DNA of 64,000 bases from Pontederia crassipes (taxonomy: Eukaryota; Streptophyta; Magnoliopsida; Commelinales; Pontederiaceae): assembly GCA_030549335.1 (NCBI GenBank), contig CM060195.1, forward strand, positions 12,429,501-12,493,500, in the 5' to 3' direction. Of this stretch, positions 45,700-58,357 are shown one piece after another. The number at the start of each line of letters is the position of its first letter. The first letter of the stretch is position 1. Under the pieces are notes generated by a model. The model worked only from the letters and a program-made list of their open reading frames with translations, did not search any database and was not told where the DNA came from. The translations under genes and the position numbers were made by a program.

Positions 45700-47190
45700 A
45701 TTCAAATTTTGTGTGCATAAAATAAACTTTTATTTCAATCATACTTTTACAAAAGCTTTGTTTTCTCATGCAAATTTCTTTTCCTTTTGTGAGGCACACT
45801 TACAAGCAAAAGATTATTTCTTCTTTGATACCCAAATTCGTTTGCGTCCAATATTATTAGTTATGATTCCTTTTAAAATTAACATCAATTTAATGCCTAC
45901 ATTCATAGACTTTAATTTTGTATTTAGATGAATAATGTCCATGAGCACTACAATAGTAACATATTATAAATGATCTAATGAAATTATTATGATCATATTC
46001 AAATTTGAAAGTGTCATTATGTGATGCATGAGAATCTTTAGAACTAAGAGAATGATGAGAAAGATATTTACATTTCAAATAATGATCATGCATCATGTTT
46101 GAGTTTCAACAAAGAATATGAATATTTTGTCTAGTACCCCTTTGAGTTTTTGATATTTTATCTTCAAATTCATTTTTTTTCTATTATCAATAGACCTTTA
46201 GTATATTTGAAAGGAACATTCATAGTATGCTTCAAAGGTATAACAATTTTATCATCTAAAGCATTTTGCAAATAAGTAATTTTTTTGTGATTAATTTTGT
46301 AAAATAATTAATTTTGAATTTTCTACCTTAAATGATTCACAAATTTTTAATAGTTGAAGAGAATGAATCAATTTCCTTTTATAAATGTTCATTCATAACC
46401 TCATGTATTATTCTTCTCTTTCAACTCTTCAACTAATGCACTTAAATTTGCATTATCACGTATCGATAGGTTACAAGATACATAGGTAATATCAAGTGAA
46501 TCATCTTCTTTTTCAACATATCATTTTGAGCAAAGCATCTCTTTCATTTTCAAAATTTTAAAATTATTTTTATAGTATGAAAATAATTTAGCAATATTTT
46601 GTTCTTTTTTAGGGCAAGATACTTTTGAATCAAAGAAGAAAATTCCTTGTGCACATCAAAATTAATATTATCATTGTCACTATTAGAACTAAAGAAATAT
46701 GATGAGTTAGAGGGTACCACATTATACTCACTCTTTGCTATTTAGCATAAGGTTTCTCTCTTGGATGTTGTGGATATAAGATTGTCACTTTTCTCCATGC
46801 CCACATTTGACGTGCACTTTACATCATTGTCACTCACTTCATGCTCTCTCGTAAAACTTGCCGCATTTCATAAGACGTGGAACAACATGAAAAGAGATTC
46901 AAACCATATGTATCTAAGGAGTAATGAAATGCATATGAGTTCTAGAGTCAAGTTTCATAAAAGAAATTTGAAAGTTATTATGTTTGCAAAATAAGAGATT
47001 AACATAAATACCATCTACATTATTCTTTGGGGGTTGAAATCATTTTTCAGCAATTTCCCAAACACAAAAATCTAATGAACATAAGTGAACTTTTATGCAC
47101 ATTTTCCAATGGGAAAAACTTGAGTCACAATATCTTAACCGGAGGAAAAATTCATCGACGCTCATCAAAAGTAAAACTTGTTAATGTCAT
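45700..47190 (-). pseudogene. Copia gag remnant C
   Basis: A possible start near 47189 (MTLTSFTFDE) resembles the MASSRFSFAEG start in copia A. The zinc knuckle lies in 46096-45890 as CYYCSAHGHYSSKY, with Tyr in place of the last Cys. Between them the sequence is full of stops but follows the plan of the copia A gag region. Gag would package element RNA; this copy cannot. Confidence 0.65.
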
Positions 47191-47228
47191 AGCACTCAAA
47201 ATGGTTAAATATTTAAAATAACAGAAAT

Positions 47229-48396
47229 GTTGTTCAGATATTAATTATAGGATGACTTGGCACAAAACGGGGGTGAATTAGTGTTATAATTTTTTTCGAT
47301 AAACTAGACCAAAACTACGTGAAATCGGATTAAACGTAATTCACAAAGTAAGAAGATAAGAATGAAAACAAAAGATGAAGAAGTTTGTTAACCAAGTTTG
47401 GCGACGCCATGGCATACATCTCCCCTCTAACTTGTTGACCTTAAGCCCACTAGAAATTCTACTAGCACATTCCTTCATTCAAACTTGGACAAGGAAGAAA
47501 TCCTTTTACACCTTCACCGTCTTCTTCTCTGCTCAAAAGGCAAGGCACACCTCTTATCACTAAGGAGCTTTCACAATACAAGACTACTCTCAAAATGCTC
47601 TTTCTTTTACAATTTAACTCGCACACAAATGTAAGAAAGAGAGGAATGGAAAAACGGGCTCAAATGTGCTCAAGCGTGCTCCAAGTCTTGTTCCGTTCTT
47701 CTTGATAACTTTTATCAGTCTTTGGCACTTTTATATAGGCTTCAAAAGTGTGTATGGCCACTGTTGAAGTACTCCATTATTGTAGACAAGATTTCTAGCC
47801 ATTAGAGGAAGGCTAATTTTTTGTTAGCTTTGCACCGTACATCAGATTTCGAGAGCAATCATCGACTTCTTCACAATTAGAGGCTTTTTGTTCTTCCATG
47901 GGTCCTATGCATTGGGCGTCAGCTGACCAAGAAGAAATATGAAGTTAGAGGTCGTCTAGTCGACTTGCCACTAGATCGGCAAAGGGCATCATCAATACTG
48001 TGGATGTTGGTTGAGCCATCGATTGTTTGGTCTTGAAATTTCTTTGTCCAATTTACAACGTGAGTATTCGCTACTCTAAGTTGATGTTCGCTCAAAATCT
48101 TAGATTTGTAGGCATTTAATCTTCCTTTTTGGTCAGCTACTTCACTTTAGCAGTCATTTTCTTTGTGGAGCAGTCGTCATTATGAAGCCTTGACAGACAC
48201 TGATCACGTAATGGGCATCCGTTGTATCAACCATTTTTCTTATGTTATCGTAATGATCATTTGAAATGTTGTTTTTTCAAATGTTGTTTTTTCGGAAATT
48301 TGTGACTTGTTGGGCTCAATACTTCAGCTAACATTAGTACATCATCTTTTTGTTTTCTATCATCAAAATAAGTAGAGTATAGTCTTTGGAGCAACA
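47229..48396 (-). repeat. Copia 5' LTR remnant
   Basis: Starts TGTTGTTCAG and ends near GGAGCAACA at 48396. Compared with the intact LTRs of the family, the start has decayed from TGTTGGA and the TCCAACA end is not clear, so the right edge is approximate. No primer site remains to its left. Confidence 0.6.
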
Positions 48397-48639
48397 ACTT
48401 TGACTTCATAAATTTGCAGAAGATTTGCCAAGTTTTTAGCGTTGTTGTGCGAAAGAGTGTCAATATTAGAATTTAGATTTTGATAAAAAAAGTTTCTCCT
48501 TGAAAAACATAAAGAGAACAAGCAACGAACTCAAACTAGAACAGAGGCCAAACATGGAAGATGGAAATTAACACTATAACATGAGAAATTTGAACCTCCA
48601 ATGAAAACCTGGCTAGGAGATCATGCATAGGCACTACCA

Positions 48640-49187
48640 ATAATTTTGAGTTGAAGTCTTGACACATACAAATTGTGCAGTTAAACCAGTTTAGAGAAAA
48701 TAACAATGAAGTTTCATCATCTCATGTTAATGCTTCCTCCAAATGTGGGTGGCCCACTATCAAGATGAATGGTGTAGAAGAAGATGCCATCAAGATGAAT
48801 CTTTTCTCATTTTCATTTCATTATGAACAACAAGATTGGTTGGGACTCTTAATGATTTGGCCTTTAAATACATGGGATGAGTTATTTCAAGCCTTTATGA
48901 AGAGATCCATTCCTCCTCACAAATTCATCAAATTGAGAAATGAAACTACATACTTCAAGCATAAAGAAAAATGAAGCAAGGCGATGCTTGGAAAAGGTTC
49001 AAAGGCTACAAAGACAATGTCCATACCATGCAGTGCCAACTTGGTTCTTGATTGAAACTTTCTATAATGGTCTCACACCAAGTATGAAATTTAATATTGA
49101 CTCGGCAGCTACAGGAGTATCTATCATGAACCTTTCATATTCATAAGCCTGCAATATGCTAGAATGGCTGGCCATGAACGATGAAGA
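48640..49187 (+). pseudogene. Athila/Tat-type gag fragment
   Basis: A plus-strand piece of a gypsy gag core. 48675-48974 contains GVEEDAIKMNLFSFSFHY and TWDELFQAFMKRSIPPHKF, then LRNETTYF; after a frameshift at about 48960 come DAWKRFKGY, CPYHAVPTWFLIETFYNGL and IDSAA. The order and spacing match the Athila gag at 4723-5097, but the strand is opposite and the sequence far more diverged. It is cut off at 49187 by copia B. Confidence 0.8.
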
Positions 49188-50377
49188 TGTTGGATCACAA
49201 ACCACCAAGAGGGGGTGGGAGAATGAGGGAATTGGTATTAAATCAAAAAAACCAATTGTACAAGATGTGTGGTGGAAGCTTAAATTTGATCCATTAAACT
49301 TTAAACCAACATAATAATAATCAAATCACTGGCATAATAGAGTAGATAGGAGAGGAGGAGAGAAATAAACACATGAACGCAAGGCGATTTGTTGATTAGG
49401 TTCGGACACATTAGTCTATGTCACTGCTCTAACTTCTCGACCTCAAAACTATTGGATATTTCACTAATATCCTTCCTTCGTTCCAAATGAGGTAAGGAAG
49501 AAAACCTTTACAACTCTTGTATTTTATTCATTTTGAGAGGTAAGATGCACATCTCCTTCTTAGAAGCTTACACTCGTCTTTTCTCCACTCAAGTGGTAAG
49601 GCACAATCTCTTATCACTAAGGAGCTCAACCACCTATACAAAGGCACTACATCGTTCCCTAAACTGTCTTTTACAAGTTTGAAGTTCACAAAAGAAAAAG
49701 AAGAGAGAGGATTACAAGATTTGTGACTTTTTGCTCAAATGGACTTCACAAGTATTGTCTCCAAGTTCGCTTAGAAGTCTTGATCATTCCTTCACATTTG
49801 GGACCTCATTTTATAGACTGCTTTAGTCCAGTTAGTAGTTGGTATTCATATCACACTTTTTATAGACTTCTTAATTCCATATAGTCGTCGATCGACCATT
49901 TTCACTAACCAATCGATCGGTCACTTGACTTATTGAACTATCAGTCGATGTTTTAACTGCGTTCAACATCAACAATGATGTCATTTGTCAACCAGTGGTT
50001 CCTACCAGTCGACTAGTGCTCAAATAACGCTTGGTGCTATATTTTCCATGCTGATCAGTTGATCAGTTAACTTAACTGGTCGACCGATTTACCAAATCGA
50101 TTGATCTATCATTGTGAACTATTTTGCATATAACTTTTGCACCATCATCGGAATGAGGTGATTTTTTCTTTGTTTGAAATCTAAAAAGATTATCCACAAC
50201 TTCTATATTCATATGTTACTCTAAATATGAATGAAACATATTCAAATATTCACTTTAAGTTTAGTGCATAAAACAAATCATTCCTAAATAAAACTTTTGT
50301 GGTACTTTAGATATAACTATTTGAGATTTGTATCATCAAAATGTAATTAGTTAGGGCATAAAAACTTTGTTCCAACA
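49188..50377 (-). repeat. 3' LTR of copia B
   Basis: 1190 bases with TGTTGGA at the left and TCCAACA at the right, the family's inverted ends. The pyrimidine run CTCCCCTTTTTT just to the right is the complement of the polypurine tract. Inside are many GATCGAC/GTCGATC units (49880-50110), as in copia A LTRs. Confidence 0.88.
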
Positions 50378-50899
50378 ATCTCCCCTTTTTTACATGTAAA
50401 TAAATTGAACAATATGGATAAGTATATAAGGTGGGAGGAAAAGATATGAAAGTCCATATTTCACTCCCCCTAATTCCAAATTTTTCTTACCATGATAGAT
50501 ATACACATAAGTTTTAATTGTAAAGTACTCTTCGTATAGAGTTATATTTATGAGGTCCACAGATTAATTTGGGGATATATAATTTCGTAATTATATTTCT
50601 TTTGCATTCTTATCATATTTCTCTTATATTTCTTCCCCTTGTGTCCCATCAATAAGTATCTTACACATTTGGCATGAACAAGGGACAAATGTTTACTCCT
50701 CCTAAATTATATATTATTTTTTTATATTTTTTATTCTCCCTCTTTGATCATTTAAAAAAAATATGTAAAATCACATTAGGGAGAAAGAAAGTGATTTTCA
50801 TTATTTTGTCATATTAGTATAACATATGTGATAGAGAAAAATAACTCCCCCTAAGTTAATGATTGGTACATATGAAATCAAATTGACTTAGGGATGGTA

Positions 50900-51340
50900 C
50901 ACTACAAGAAATCTACCAATTAGCGACTCAGCAATGCGTCACTAAAGCGGAGCTAAATCGTGGCAAAAATATAGCCACACTTTAGCGTCACCGTAGTGCC
51001 ACACACATGAACACCTAGGTTCGGTAACCATTAGCATCACATTGGTGTCAAGACGTTAGACGATGCTACTAGCTTCACATGTCGACACTACTACGATGTT
51101 ACGATGATGCGAAAAGTATCATTGTGAACTGATCACTTGCGTCGCTACTTTGGTGCAAAAGCGGCACTGATACTAGAGACGCTATCTCGACACTAAGTTG
51201 ACTCTATTCTGATGCTAATATGGCACTAAAATAATGTCTATTTCATCGTCGATGGTGCTACTTTGACACCAATGCATCACTAAAATTTGAGACGCTAATG
51301 TGGTGCTAAAGAGGTGCTAAATATGATTTGTTCATACAAC
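50900..51340. repeat. Left subterminal repeats of CACTA 4
   Basis: TTAGCGACTCAGC, GCGTCACTA, TTAGCATCAC, GACGCTA and GATGCTA units in both orientations, more diverged than those of the elements at 20526 and 21496. AAATTACATCAATT repeats (51360-51460) follow as in the middle CACTA, then a GC-richer stretch (51490-51730) without a convincing gene. Confidence 0.8.
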
Positions 51341-51746
51341 AAAATACCAAGATAATCACGTTCACATATACAATTCACATCTGTGCAGAGGATCTAATCA
51401 CAAAAACATCAAATTACATCAATTTCCTAATAATTTCCATTACATCAAATTACATGATTCAAATTACACGTTCTAATCACATTTGATCCAATTACATGCC
51501 CTCAGCCACCTGCGGGCGGGGTCCTCATCGCCACCTCCGACATAGTGGTCATCACTCATCCATGAACATTGAAGATGGTAGAGAGCGCATGGGCGATGGC
51601 CGTGGCAGGGACTTCGTCGCTTTGGAAAAAATCGAGGCGCGAGGTGAACAAATGGGTTGGTTGTGTGCCATTCACCCCAGAGTGGGTGGAAGATGATGGC
51701 GCGCAGGGACTTGAGGGAGAAGAGGAGGCAACATAGAAGTAAAACA

Positions 51747-52255
51747 TCAATTATCAAAGTAATAATAATTCCTAAAACTAAACACTCATGCAGGTTTCCA
51801 ATCTAATCTCATAAATCAAATCACTTATCAAAAGGCAATGAACTCATCATGCATAATCAAAAGAGACCAAAAATTTTAATTAATTCAACTAATAACATGA
51901 TTCAAATAGTTTTCCTTCTTGAAAAGAATATGAATCTCTATTACAAAAATAATAAACTATGAGAAATATGTAAAAGAGCATCCAAATAAAAGATAGAAGA
52001 AGAATTCTCAGCCTTCGGGACCTCTGGACATTGCATAGCACAATCGACGAGTTACTACGCAATTTTTGTCCTTTGGTTGATCTTCATACTTCGAAATTTG
52101 TCCTCTACAATATGGCACGGCTCCCAGGTCTCAAGCATCACCAAGCACACATTTGTTATGTCTCCTAGAGCCTCTATTTATAGCCTCTAGGTGTTCCAAG
52201 AGTTTTGGTAGAATTTTCGTTTGATTCAGTCTTTTCATGTTAAAACAAGGTTTTT
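51747..52255 (-). repeat. Partial left LTR of the tRNA-Asp element
   Basis: About 510 bases match 60939-61440 of the right LTR closely (ATCAATTATCAAAGTAATAA through TTTTCATGTTAAAACAAG). Outside that block the two diverge abruptly: the left side abuts CACTA sequence and the right side continues with unrelated DNA, so this LTR is truncated or recombinant. Confidence 0.85.
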
Positions 52256-53199
52256 TCACTTCTTTTTCTTTGATTTGGTACTCATAAGCTTCTCCATATT
52301 GTGCAAGGTGGTCCATGTAACAGGCTTTCGACCATTGGATCCCAGAGCATTTGCCCTTAGGTCTTCAAGCAAGAATCCCCTACAGATCTAATTACCCGAA
52401 CTCACCAAGATTTCGGATAACACATTTTTGTACTTCCTCATACTTTTTGGGGCTCCACTACCCTCTTTTGTATATGATCATAATTTTACATGTATTTATT
52501 TATTTTATTAGTAAGCTCAGCTACACTTGAATGTTCAATAGGGATATAATTGTTATCAAGTTAATATACATAATATAAAAAATAAGAGCAAGAATAGGAT
52601 TTGTCGTCAAACATCCATAGTTTCACTAAGAAACTTTCTTCAAACCAATTACCCAACATGAAGGCGATGAATGATAAAATAATAATGCTTCAAATTTCAT
52701 TAATTAACAAGATGTCCTTGAATAATGCTTGAAAAATAAGTAAATACTAAGACATAAGAAAATAAGATGCAATTTTTTATTAAGCAAAACAATTTTTTCT
52801 GATTTTTTTTAATATGAGATGCAAGACAATATGCAATTAAAACATGAAGAGAATGTATGCTTGCAATGCAATATAAAAAGATTTACATGATGCATGAAAT
52901 TGCAAACTCCCCTAAGCTTGAACTCAACATTGTCCCCAGTGTTGAAAATCAAACTTGTAAGAATCGAAAGATATGATAATGAAAAATATAAATGTAGAAA
53001 AGGAAATGAAACAACCTGATTTATTTTGATCGATGGATGTTGAAGCTGTAAGAGCCATGAAGAATTCATAGTGTCCTTGGCCAATAGAAATTTGGGCGTC
53101 TCTATTTCCTACTTTTCTCCAATTCCGGTGAGGAAATTTTGTTCTCTTTCTTCCCTTCTTTATTCCCTTATCCCTATTTTTTTATGCCATTATGGGTCG
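52256..53199. other. 3' internal region of the tRNA-Asp element, unresolved
   Basis: AT-rich DNA. The reverse strand at 52905-52945 reads GGGGACAATGTTGAGTTCAA then GCTTAGGGGAG, the conserved motif and polypurine tract found before the 3' LTR in Athila/Tat elements. That places the 3' LTR edge near 52890, although the sequence between 52256 and 52890 does not match the other LTR. No gene is visible. Confidence 0.5.
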
Positions 53200-54240
53200 T
53201 GAAAGACACAGTATGGCCCGAGGTGACTATAACAGGTCGTAATGGAGTGGTCATGGCCCTCTGTGCAATTTAACGAGTCATGATATCAAAAAATTGTAGA
53301 TGGTCACGGGTCGTGATAGCGCATTCACGACCTCCCAAAGAAGAGCTCGGACAGGAAGATGCAAATAACGGCCCTGGCAGAAATAGTTGACAATTCTCTT
53401 AAAATGACACAGGTCGTGATATGGAAGTCACAACCCTTGCCATGTGAAGGTGATGCTCACGGTCCTGCGCTTATGTAGAAAACGTTTGAGTGCATCATTA
53501 CCGAATGGTCACGGCCCGCAAAAAAAAAGGTATGTACTTTGTAGGCCTTACTGTGACCTCCATGAAGGGGTGTATGACGGCCCCTAAGATGTAAAACTTA
53601 CCTACTAGGGATGTTCTCACGTGGCGTAAGTTTGGAATGATAGCCCGTAAAAAATAAAAGGCGTTAGTGAGGCACTGTGATATGCGTTAGATTTTGGTGC
53701 GGACCTATGAGATGTGGGTATCTAATTCGTACTAGGATTTAACGGCCCATGAAACATAAATTGCAACTTGTGAAATTCTATGACTGACTTAGTAGGCCAC
53801 TGTATTATGCGTTATGATGACCTAATGGCCCATGAATGATATGGAAAACTGACAGGTGCCTGACTCTAATGGTAACGGATCGTGAGACAAATATTACGGC
53901 CTATAATCATTTTCAAGTGATTGGACAATGGCTTCACATGGGTCGTAAGTAAAGTAGATGGGTCGTGAATCGGGAAAGTTCGGTGAAGAGATTGGTGTGC
54001 ACTACAACTTAAGGGATGTGAGGATGCACTAATGACCCGTTATGAAATGATCAATCATGGAAAACTCACTGTAATGTGCATGAAATGTATATAACAGGTC
54101 GTGAGAGGCCAGCCTTGTACAGGTGGTGTAGAATAGAGCTCCTTACGGGTTGTGAAAAGCATATTATGACCCGTAACTTTTGTCACGGGCTGTGAGATGA
54201 ATTTAACGATCCGTTAAATAAAAAGAAATGTGAAATTAAA
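53200..54240. repeat. Dense array of degenerate palindromes
   Basis: About 28 occurrences in 1 kb of a motif with core TCACGG-CCGTGA or GGGTCGTGA / TAACGGCCCGTTA, always varied and irregularly spaced (for example 53208, 53290, 53410, 53510, 53570, 53750, 53825, 53945, 54040, 54130, 54180). Intervening DNA is not repeated. The same motif is found a few times in the LTRs at 44058 and 60377. Confidence 0.75.
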
Positions 54241-54599
54241 TTCAATATGTGATCTGGAGAGACTTGTCAAAAAATATAAAAAAAATGATAGAAGGAAACT
54301 AAAGAGTCTAAGCAACTAAGATAATCAAACTAACTAATCTAACATGAAATAAATTAATCTAAACTAAATTACACGAAAGATCTAAATTGTAAGTTTAAGG
54401 ATGAAGAAAATTAGTTCTAAGTTTAAAGTCAGACTAATATGAAATTATCAATTAAAATAATACAGCTAAGGAACAATCTCACAGGGTTTTGTGTGATTGT
54501 GAATACTCGTCATGGTGGAAATTGATCGACTCAGAAGTCGCAATCCATTTGGAATATCAAATATTTTCCTTTGGTAGAAGCTTCGATTGTCATTGTTGA

Positions 54600-54978
54600 T
54601 TCAAATGTGGAGATTGAATGACATTGATTATCTGGATGATCTTCTCATTTTTTGTAATAATGTAGGAGTCAATGGTTGATTTGAGGATGATGAAGGCTTG
54701 ACATGCTCCTGAGGTGGAGTTGGAGTTTTGGGCCTCCATTGCCTTGTCAAAATTTTTGGAGATGAATGTGGACTTTTTTTATTCTGTATTGAACATGAAG
54801 AATTGACTCGGATCTTCAAAGGTGGACTCTTGGGTCTCCATTGCAATGATGTGGTCTTTATTGCTGACAAGGATGGAATGCTCCTCTCCTTTGGTGGATG
54901 ATGAATTTGAGGTTGTGTCATTATGTTGACTAGAATTTCAGAAGGTGTGTGCCTCCTTCGACTTGTCCATTCTCAATT
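54600..54978 (-). pseudogene. 3' part of the gag-like gene left of copia A
   Basis: A 97-codon frame (54921-54628) rich in Pro, Ser and Gln, with two copies of a LQWRPKSP / RQWRPKTP motif. It directly continues the element beyond the copia A insertion (CAATT at 54974-54978). No known domain is recognised. It is probably the disordered tail of the gag-like protein. Confidence 0.45.
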
Positions 54979-56124
54979 TGTTGGATTCCAAAGGGCATCA
55001 GGAGGGGGGGTGAATTGGTGTTCAAAAACCAAAGTTATCGATTTAACAAAACACATAGGGAAGCTTAAAATCGATTCTTTAAACCTTTTAAAAATCAATA
55101 GAACTCAAATCACATTAAACACAATATGAGAGGGAGAGAGAGAGAGATAATTCAAATACAATGAACACGGTGATTGTTGATGAGGTTCGGCCACACCTTA
55201 GCCTACGTTCCCACTCCGACTTATCAACTCAAGACCGCTGGAGATTCCACTAGAATTCCTTTTCTCCACTTTGAGAGGTAAGGCACACCTCTCCTCCAAT
55301 GAAGCTAAACTTTTCTCTTGCTCAAGAGATAAGATCTCTAACCTCTTTTACACAAGAGCTCTCTCAATTTTTCTAAACAAAATATTTCTCTCTTTTACAA
55401 TACTATGCTCACAAGAAGAGAAGAGAGAAAGAAGAGAAAACTTTAAAATGAAAACTTCAAGAAAAAGGTCTTCTTTTGATAACTTGAAGTTTTTTCTTCA
55501 ATGAGTGGATGGATGCCTTTGCTTCTAGTTTTGACACTCCTTTTATAGCCTTCAGTATGTGAAAAATTTGTCCAAAATTTGTTCCACAAATTTTTCCTTC
55601 AAAATTGATCGTTACTATTCATTTGACCAAGAGGCTAATCGACCACACATATAGACCAGTCGATCGGTATATGTGACCGTTACGCGATTTCTTCAGCTTT
55701 TATGTTTGATGGTCGATCGGACCATGAACCGGTCAGTCAATCGGTATTATCTCAACGTCAACAAGGGCAGTCTCAGTTTTGATCGATCGACTGGCATCTC
55801 CATTCGATTGTCCGGTATTGTCTCGTCTGGCCTTCTTTGTTTCGATCATCAGGTTGACCAAAATGCACTATTTTGAGCATAACTTTTTGCACGATTATCT
55901 AAATTAGAGAATATTGAATTCTATGGATAGTTAACAAGATTCTCTACAACTTTGATATTCATCATTAACCATAATATAATAAGGTCATAGTCAATTATTT
56001 AAACAAAGTGTGGTGCATAAAGTTGTCCCTTTTTCTTTAAACCTTTTCAGCATTTAACTTTAATTTTTTGAGGTTCATATCATCAAAATATAATTTTATA
56101 TGTCATTAAAACTTTGCTCCAACA
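54979..56124 (-). repeat. 3' LTR of copia A
   Basis: 1146 bases, TGTTGGA to TCCAACA. The plus-strand pyrimidine run CTGCCCCTTTTTTA (56127-56140) next to it is the complement of the polypurine tract. The interior has repeated GGTCGATCGG-type units (55640-55860). Confidence 0.93.
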
Positions 56125-56140
56125 ATCTGCCCCTTTTTTA

Positions 56141-56840
56141 TAAAGACAAACCGAGAAATATGAGAAATATATAAGTTGTGAAAAAGTTGTAAAATCTCGT
56201 AAAAATCAATTTTACTCTCCCTAAAACTTAGCTTACAATGATAGATATTTACATAAGTACTAATTGTAAGGCACTCTTCATATAGAATTATATTCATATC
56301 ATATTTTTCCTATATTTCTCCCCCTTTTGTTTCATCAAAAAGTGGTTTGCATATAAAGGACATAAGAAACCATATGTAATTCCCCCTTTGTTTTTTTTTT
56401 TTGAGAATTTTATTCTCCCCTTTTGTCATAAATATGTAAAGTGTTCCACCATGAAGAGTTATAAAATATGCAAAAAGTACCTCCCCTAAATTTATGGCTA
56501 TTTTAAAAAAATGAAGTCAAATTGATCTATAGGTTATGAAATCCACAAAAGAAATCAAGAATCAAAATATTGCATAAAACTTTCATACAACAATGATGTA
56601 AGAACAAAGTTGAAAGATTTTAAACATGCTCCCCCTATCACTATGACCAATTTTCTTTTTTATTTTATATGCTCCTCTTTTCTTTCAAAGATAGTAATTT
56701 TGAAAGAGTGAAATAAAAAATTAAATGATACTTTCACCATAACCTTCATGCCTTCACATTTTCAATTCCTCTTGTCTTTTGTTTTACATGTGAGGTACAC
56801 CTGAAAAATAATTATGTGACCTTTGGTACCCAAATTTCTT
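56141..56840. other. Copia A 3' untranslated internal region
   Basis: AT- and pyrimidine-rich, with many TCTCCCCCT-like phrases, matching the internal sequence of copia B at 50378-50899 and 63030-63189. No coding content. Position and length show that the whole pol region is absent. Confidence 0.7.
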
Positions 56841-56844
56841 TGGG

Positions 56845-58219
56845 TCTTATTTTATTTTGCATTGATATGCATAATGACCACAAAGGAAACATATAAAACA
56901 TTTGAAATGTGATTTTCTATTAAAGGGATGATTAGATTTCCAGTAAGAATTTTCATTTCCAAAGTATTTCCTAAGATTATTTTTCATTACATGAGAAATA
57001 GTCTTATTTTGTGAATTTTTCAAATGAGTATTTTCCTTCTTTACTTTTTCTAATGAGCATGCTAGTTTTACAGTTTCACACGCATGTGTAACTTCCAAAG
57101 AATCAATTTCATTTTTCATATTTTCATTTTCCATAAAATATGTATTCTTTTCTTCTTTTAATTTTTCAATCTCATGTATTGATTTTTCATTTTGCTCTTT
57201 AATTGAAAAATATCTTTTTATAAGGGAGGAAAGTTCTTCATTTACATCTAAAGAAAGGTTTTCTTTGGAAGAGTTCGATGAGTCATAATTTGAATTTGAA
57301 AGGCTGGAGATTACCTCATCGTCGTGTATGCTTCGTCATTAGAAGAGCTTGATGAATCACTTGACTCTTCATATGTTTTCTTTTTCCCTTTTTGAGATGT
57401 CTTTTTTGTGTTGTTTGTATGATCTTCTTGTTGGCATCTCATTATTCTCTTTCTTTTTTACCAACTTGAGATACTTACCTAGTTTTATTGTGTAGCGTGC
57501 GAGTTTTTTTCGTCCACTTCCTCTTCACTTGAGTCTTCTTTTGCATTTGCTTTCAATGACAATATTTTCTTGTTGGGGTTTTTCTTCTTGATCTTCTTGG
57601 ATTGAGATCTCATAGGTTAGAAGTGAACCAATAAGATCATCAAAATCCAATTTGTTCAAATCTTTTTCTTCAATCACGGTCCTCTTCGTATGTCATTTTC
57701 AGAAGAGAGACCTGAGAAACATTTTCACTTTGGGGGGGTTAGTTCTTGGCTCACCCAAGGAGGCTAAGCCATTCAAATATTGTTAAATCTTGCAATAACC
57801 ATATCATTTATGGATTCATTATCATGCATTTTGAAAGAATCATATTGGTGATTTAAAATATTTAGTGTAGATTCCTTAACTTCATCCATTCCTTCATAAG
57901 TAACAATGAGCTTCTCCCAAATCTCAGTTTCACTTTCATAACTAGAGATCCTATTAAACTTGGTTGAATCCAATGCACAATAAAAATGTTTTTGGCTTTC
58001 CAATCGAGCTTTTCAAAAAAAAATTCTCTTTCGGCAAAATCTGTAGGTAATTTTTCATGTAGATAATAATCTTTTTCAACGATGTCCCACATGTCAATAT
58101 CAATAAAACAAATGTATGTTTGAATTCTAATTTTTCCAATATGAAAAATTTGATGTATTTAAAAGGGGAGGACGACTAATTGATTGTCCTTCAGCAAAAC
58201 TAAATCTACTTGATGCCAT
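56845..58219 (-). pseudogene. Copia A gag
   Basis: The start at 58219 (MASSRFSFAEGQSISRPPL) matches typical plant copia gag starts. The gag-polypeptide (UBN2) domain follows: WDIVEKDYYLHEKLP, then HFYCALDSTKFNRISSYES, TYEGMDEVKESTLN and LNHQYDSFKMHDNESINDM (58092-57773). The C-terminal frame 57134-56847 has a helical region and a complete CX2CX4HX4C zinc knuckle (CFICFLCGHYAYQC). Frameshifts or stops near 58120, 58000 and 57770 break it, and 57150-57760 is also interrupted. It would form the particle and bind RNA. Confidence 0.85.
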
Positions 58220-58343
58220 AGCTCTAAAGATGGTTAAATCTTAAAATAAGATGATTAAATCTTAAAATGATTAAATCTCAAAATGATTAAATCTTAAAAT
58301 GATTAGATCTAAAAATGATTAAATCGTAAAACAAGAGCAACCC

Positions 58344-58355
58344 GCTCTAATACCA
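58344..58355 (-). promoter_or_regulatory. Copia A primer binding site, initiator-Met
   Basis: Minus strand TGGTATTAGAGC, one base different from the standard TGGTATCAGAGC complement of initiator tRNA-Met, two bases inside the LTR edge. Confidence 0.88.
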
Positions 58356-58357
58356 AT

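Larger units (their letters stand above)
45360..48396 (-). mobile_element. Decayed Ty1/copia remnant C
   Basis: On the minus strand, an old copia 5' LTR (about 48396-47229) is followed by gag remnants to about 45700. The LTR shares GGGGGTGAATTAGTGTT, the ACAAGGAAGAAA block and AAGGCACACCTC with the LTRs of copia A at 54979 and 58358. The internal part parallels 56700-58220. No pol and no 3' LTR could be found, and the solo LTR target site marks the left limit. Confidence 0.72.
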
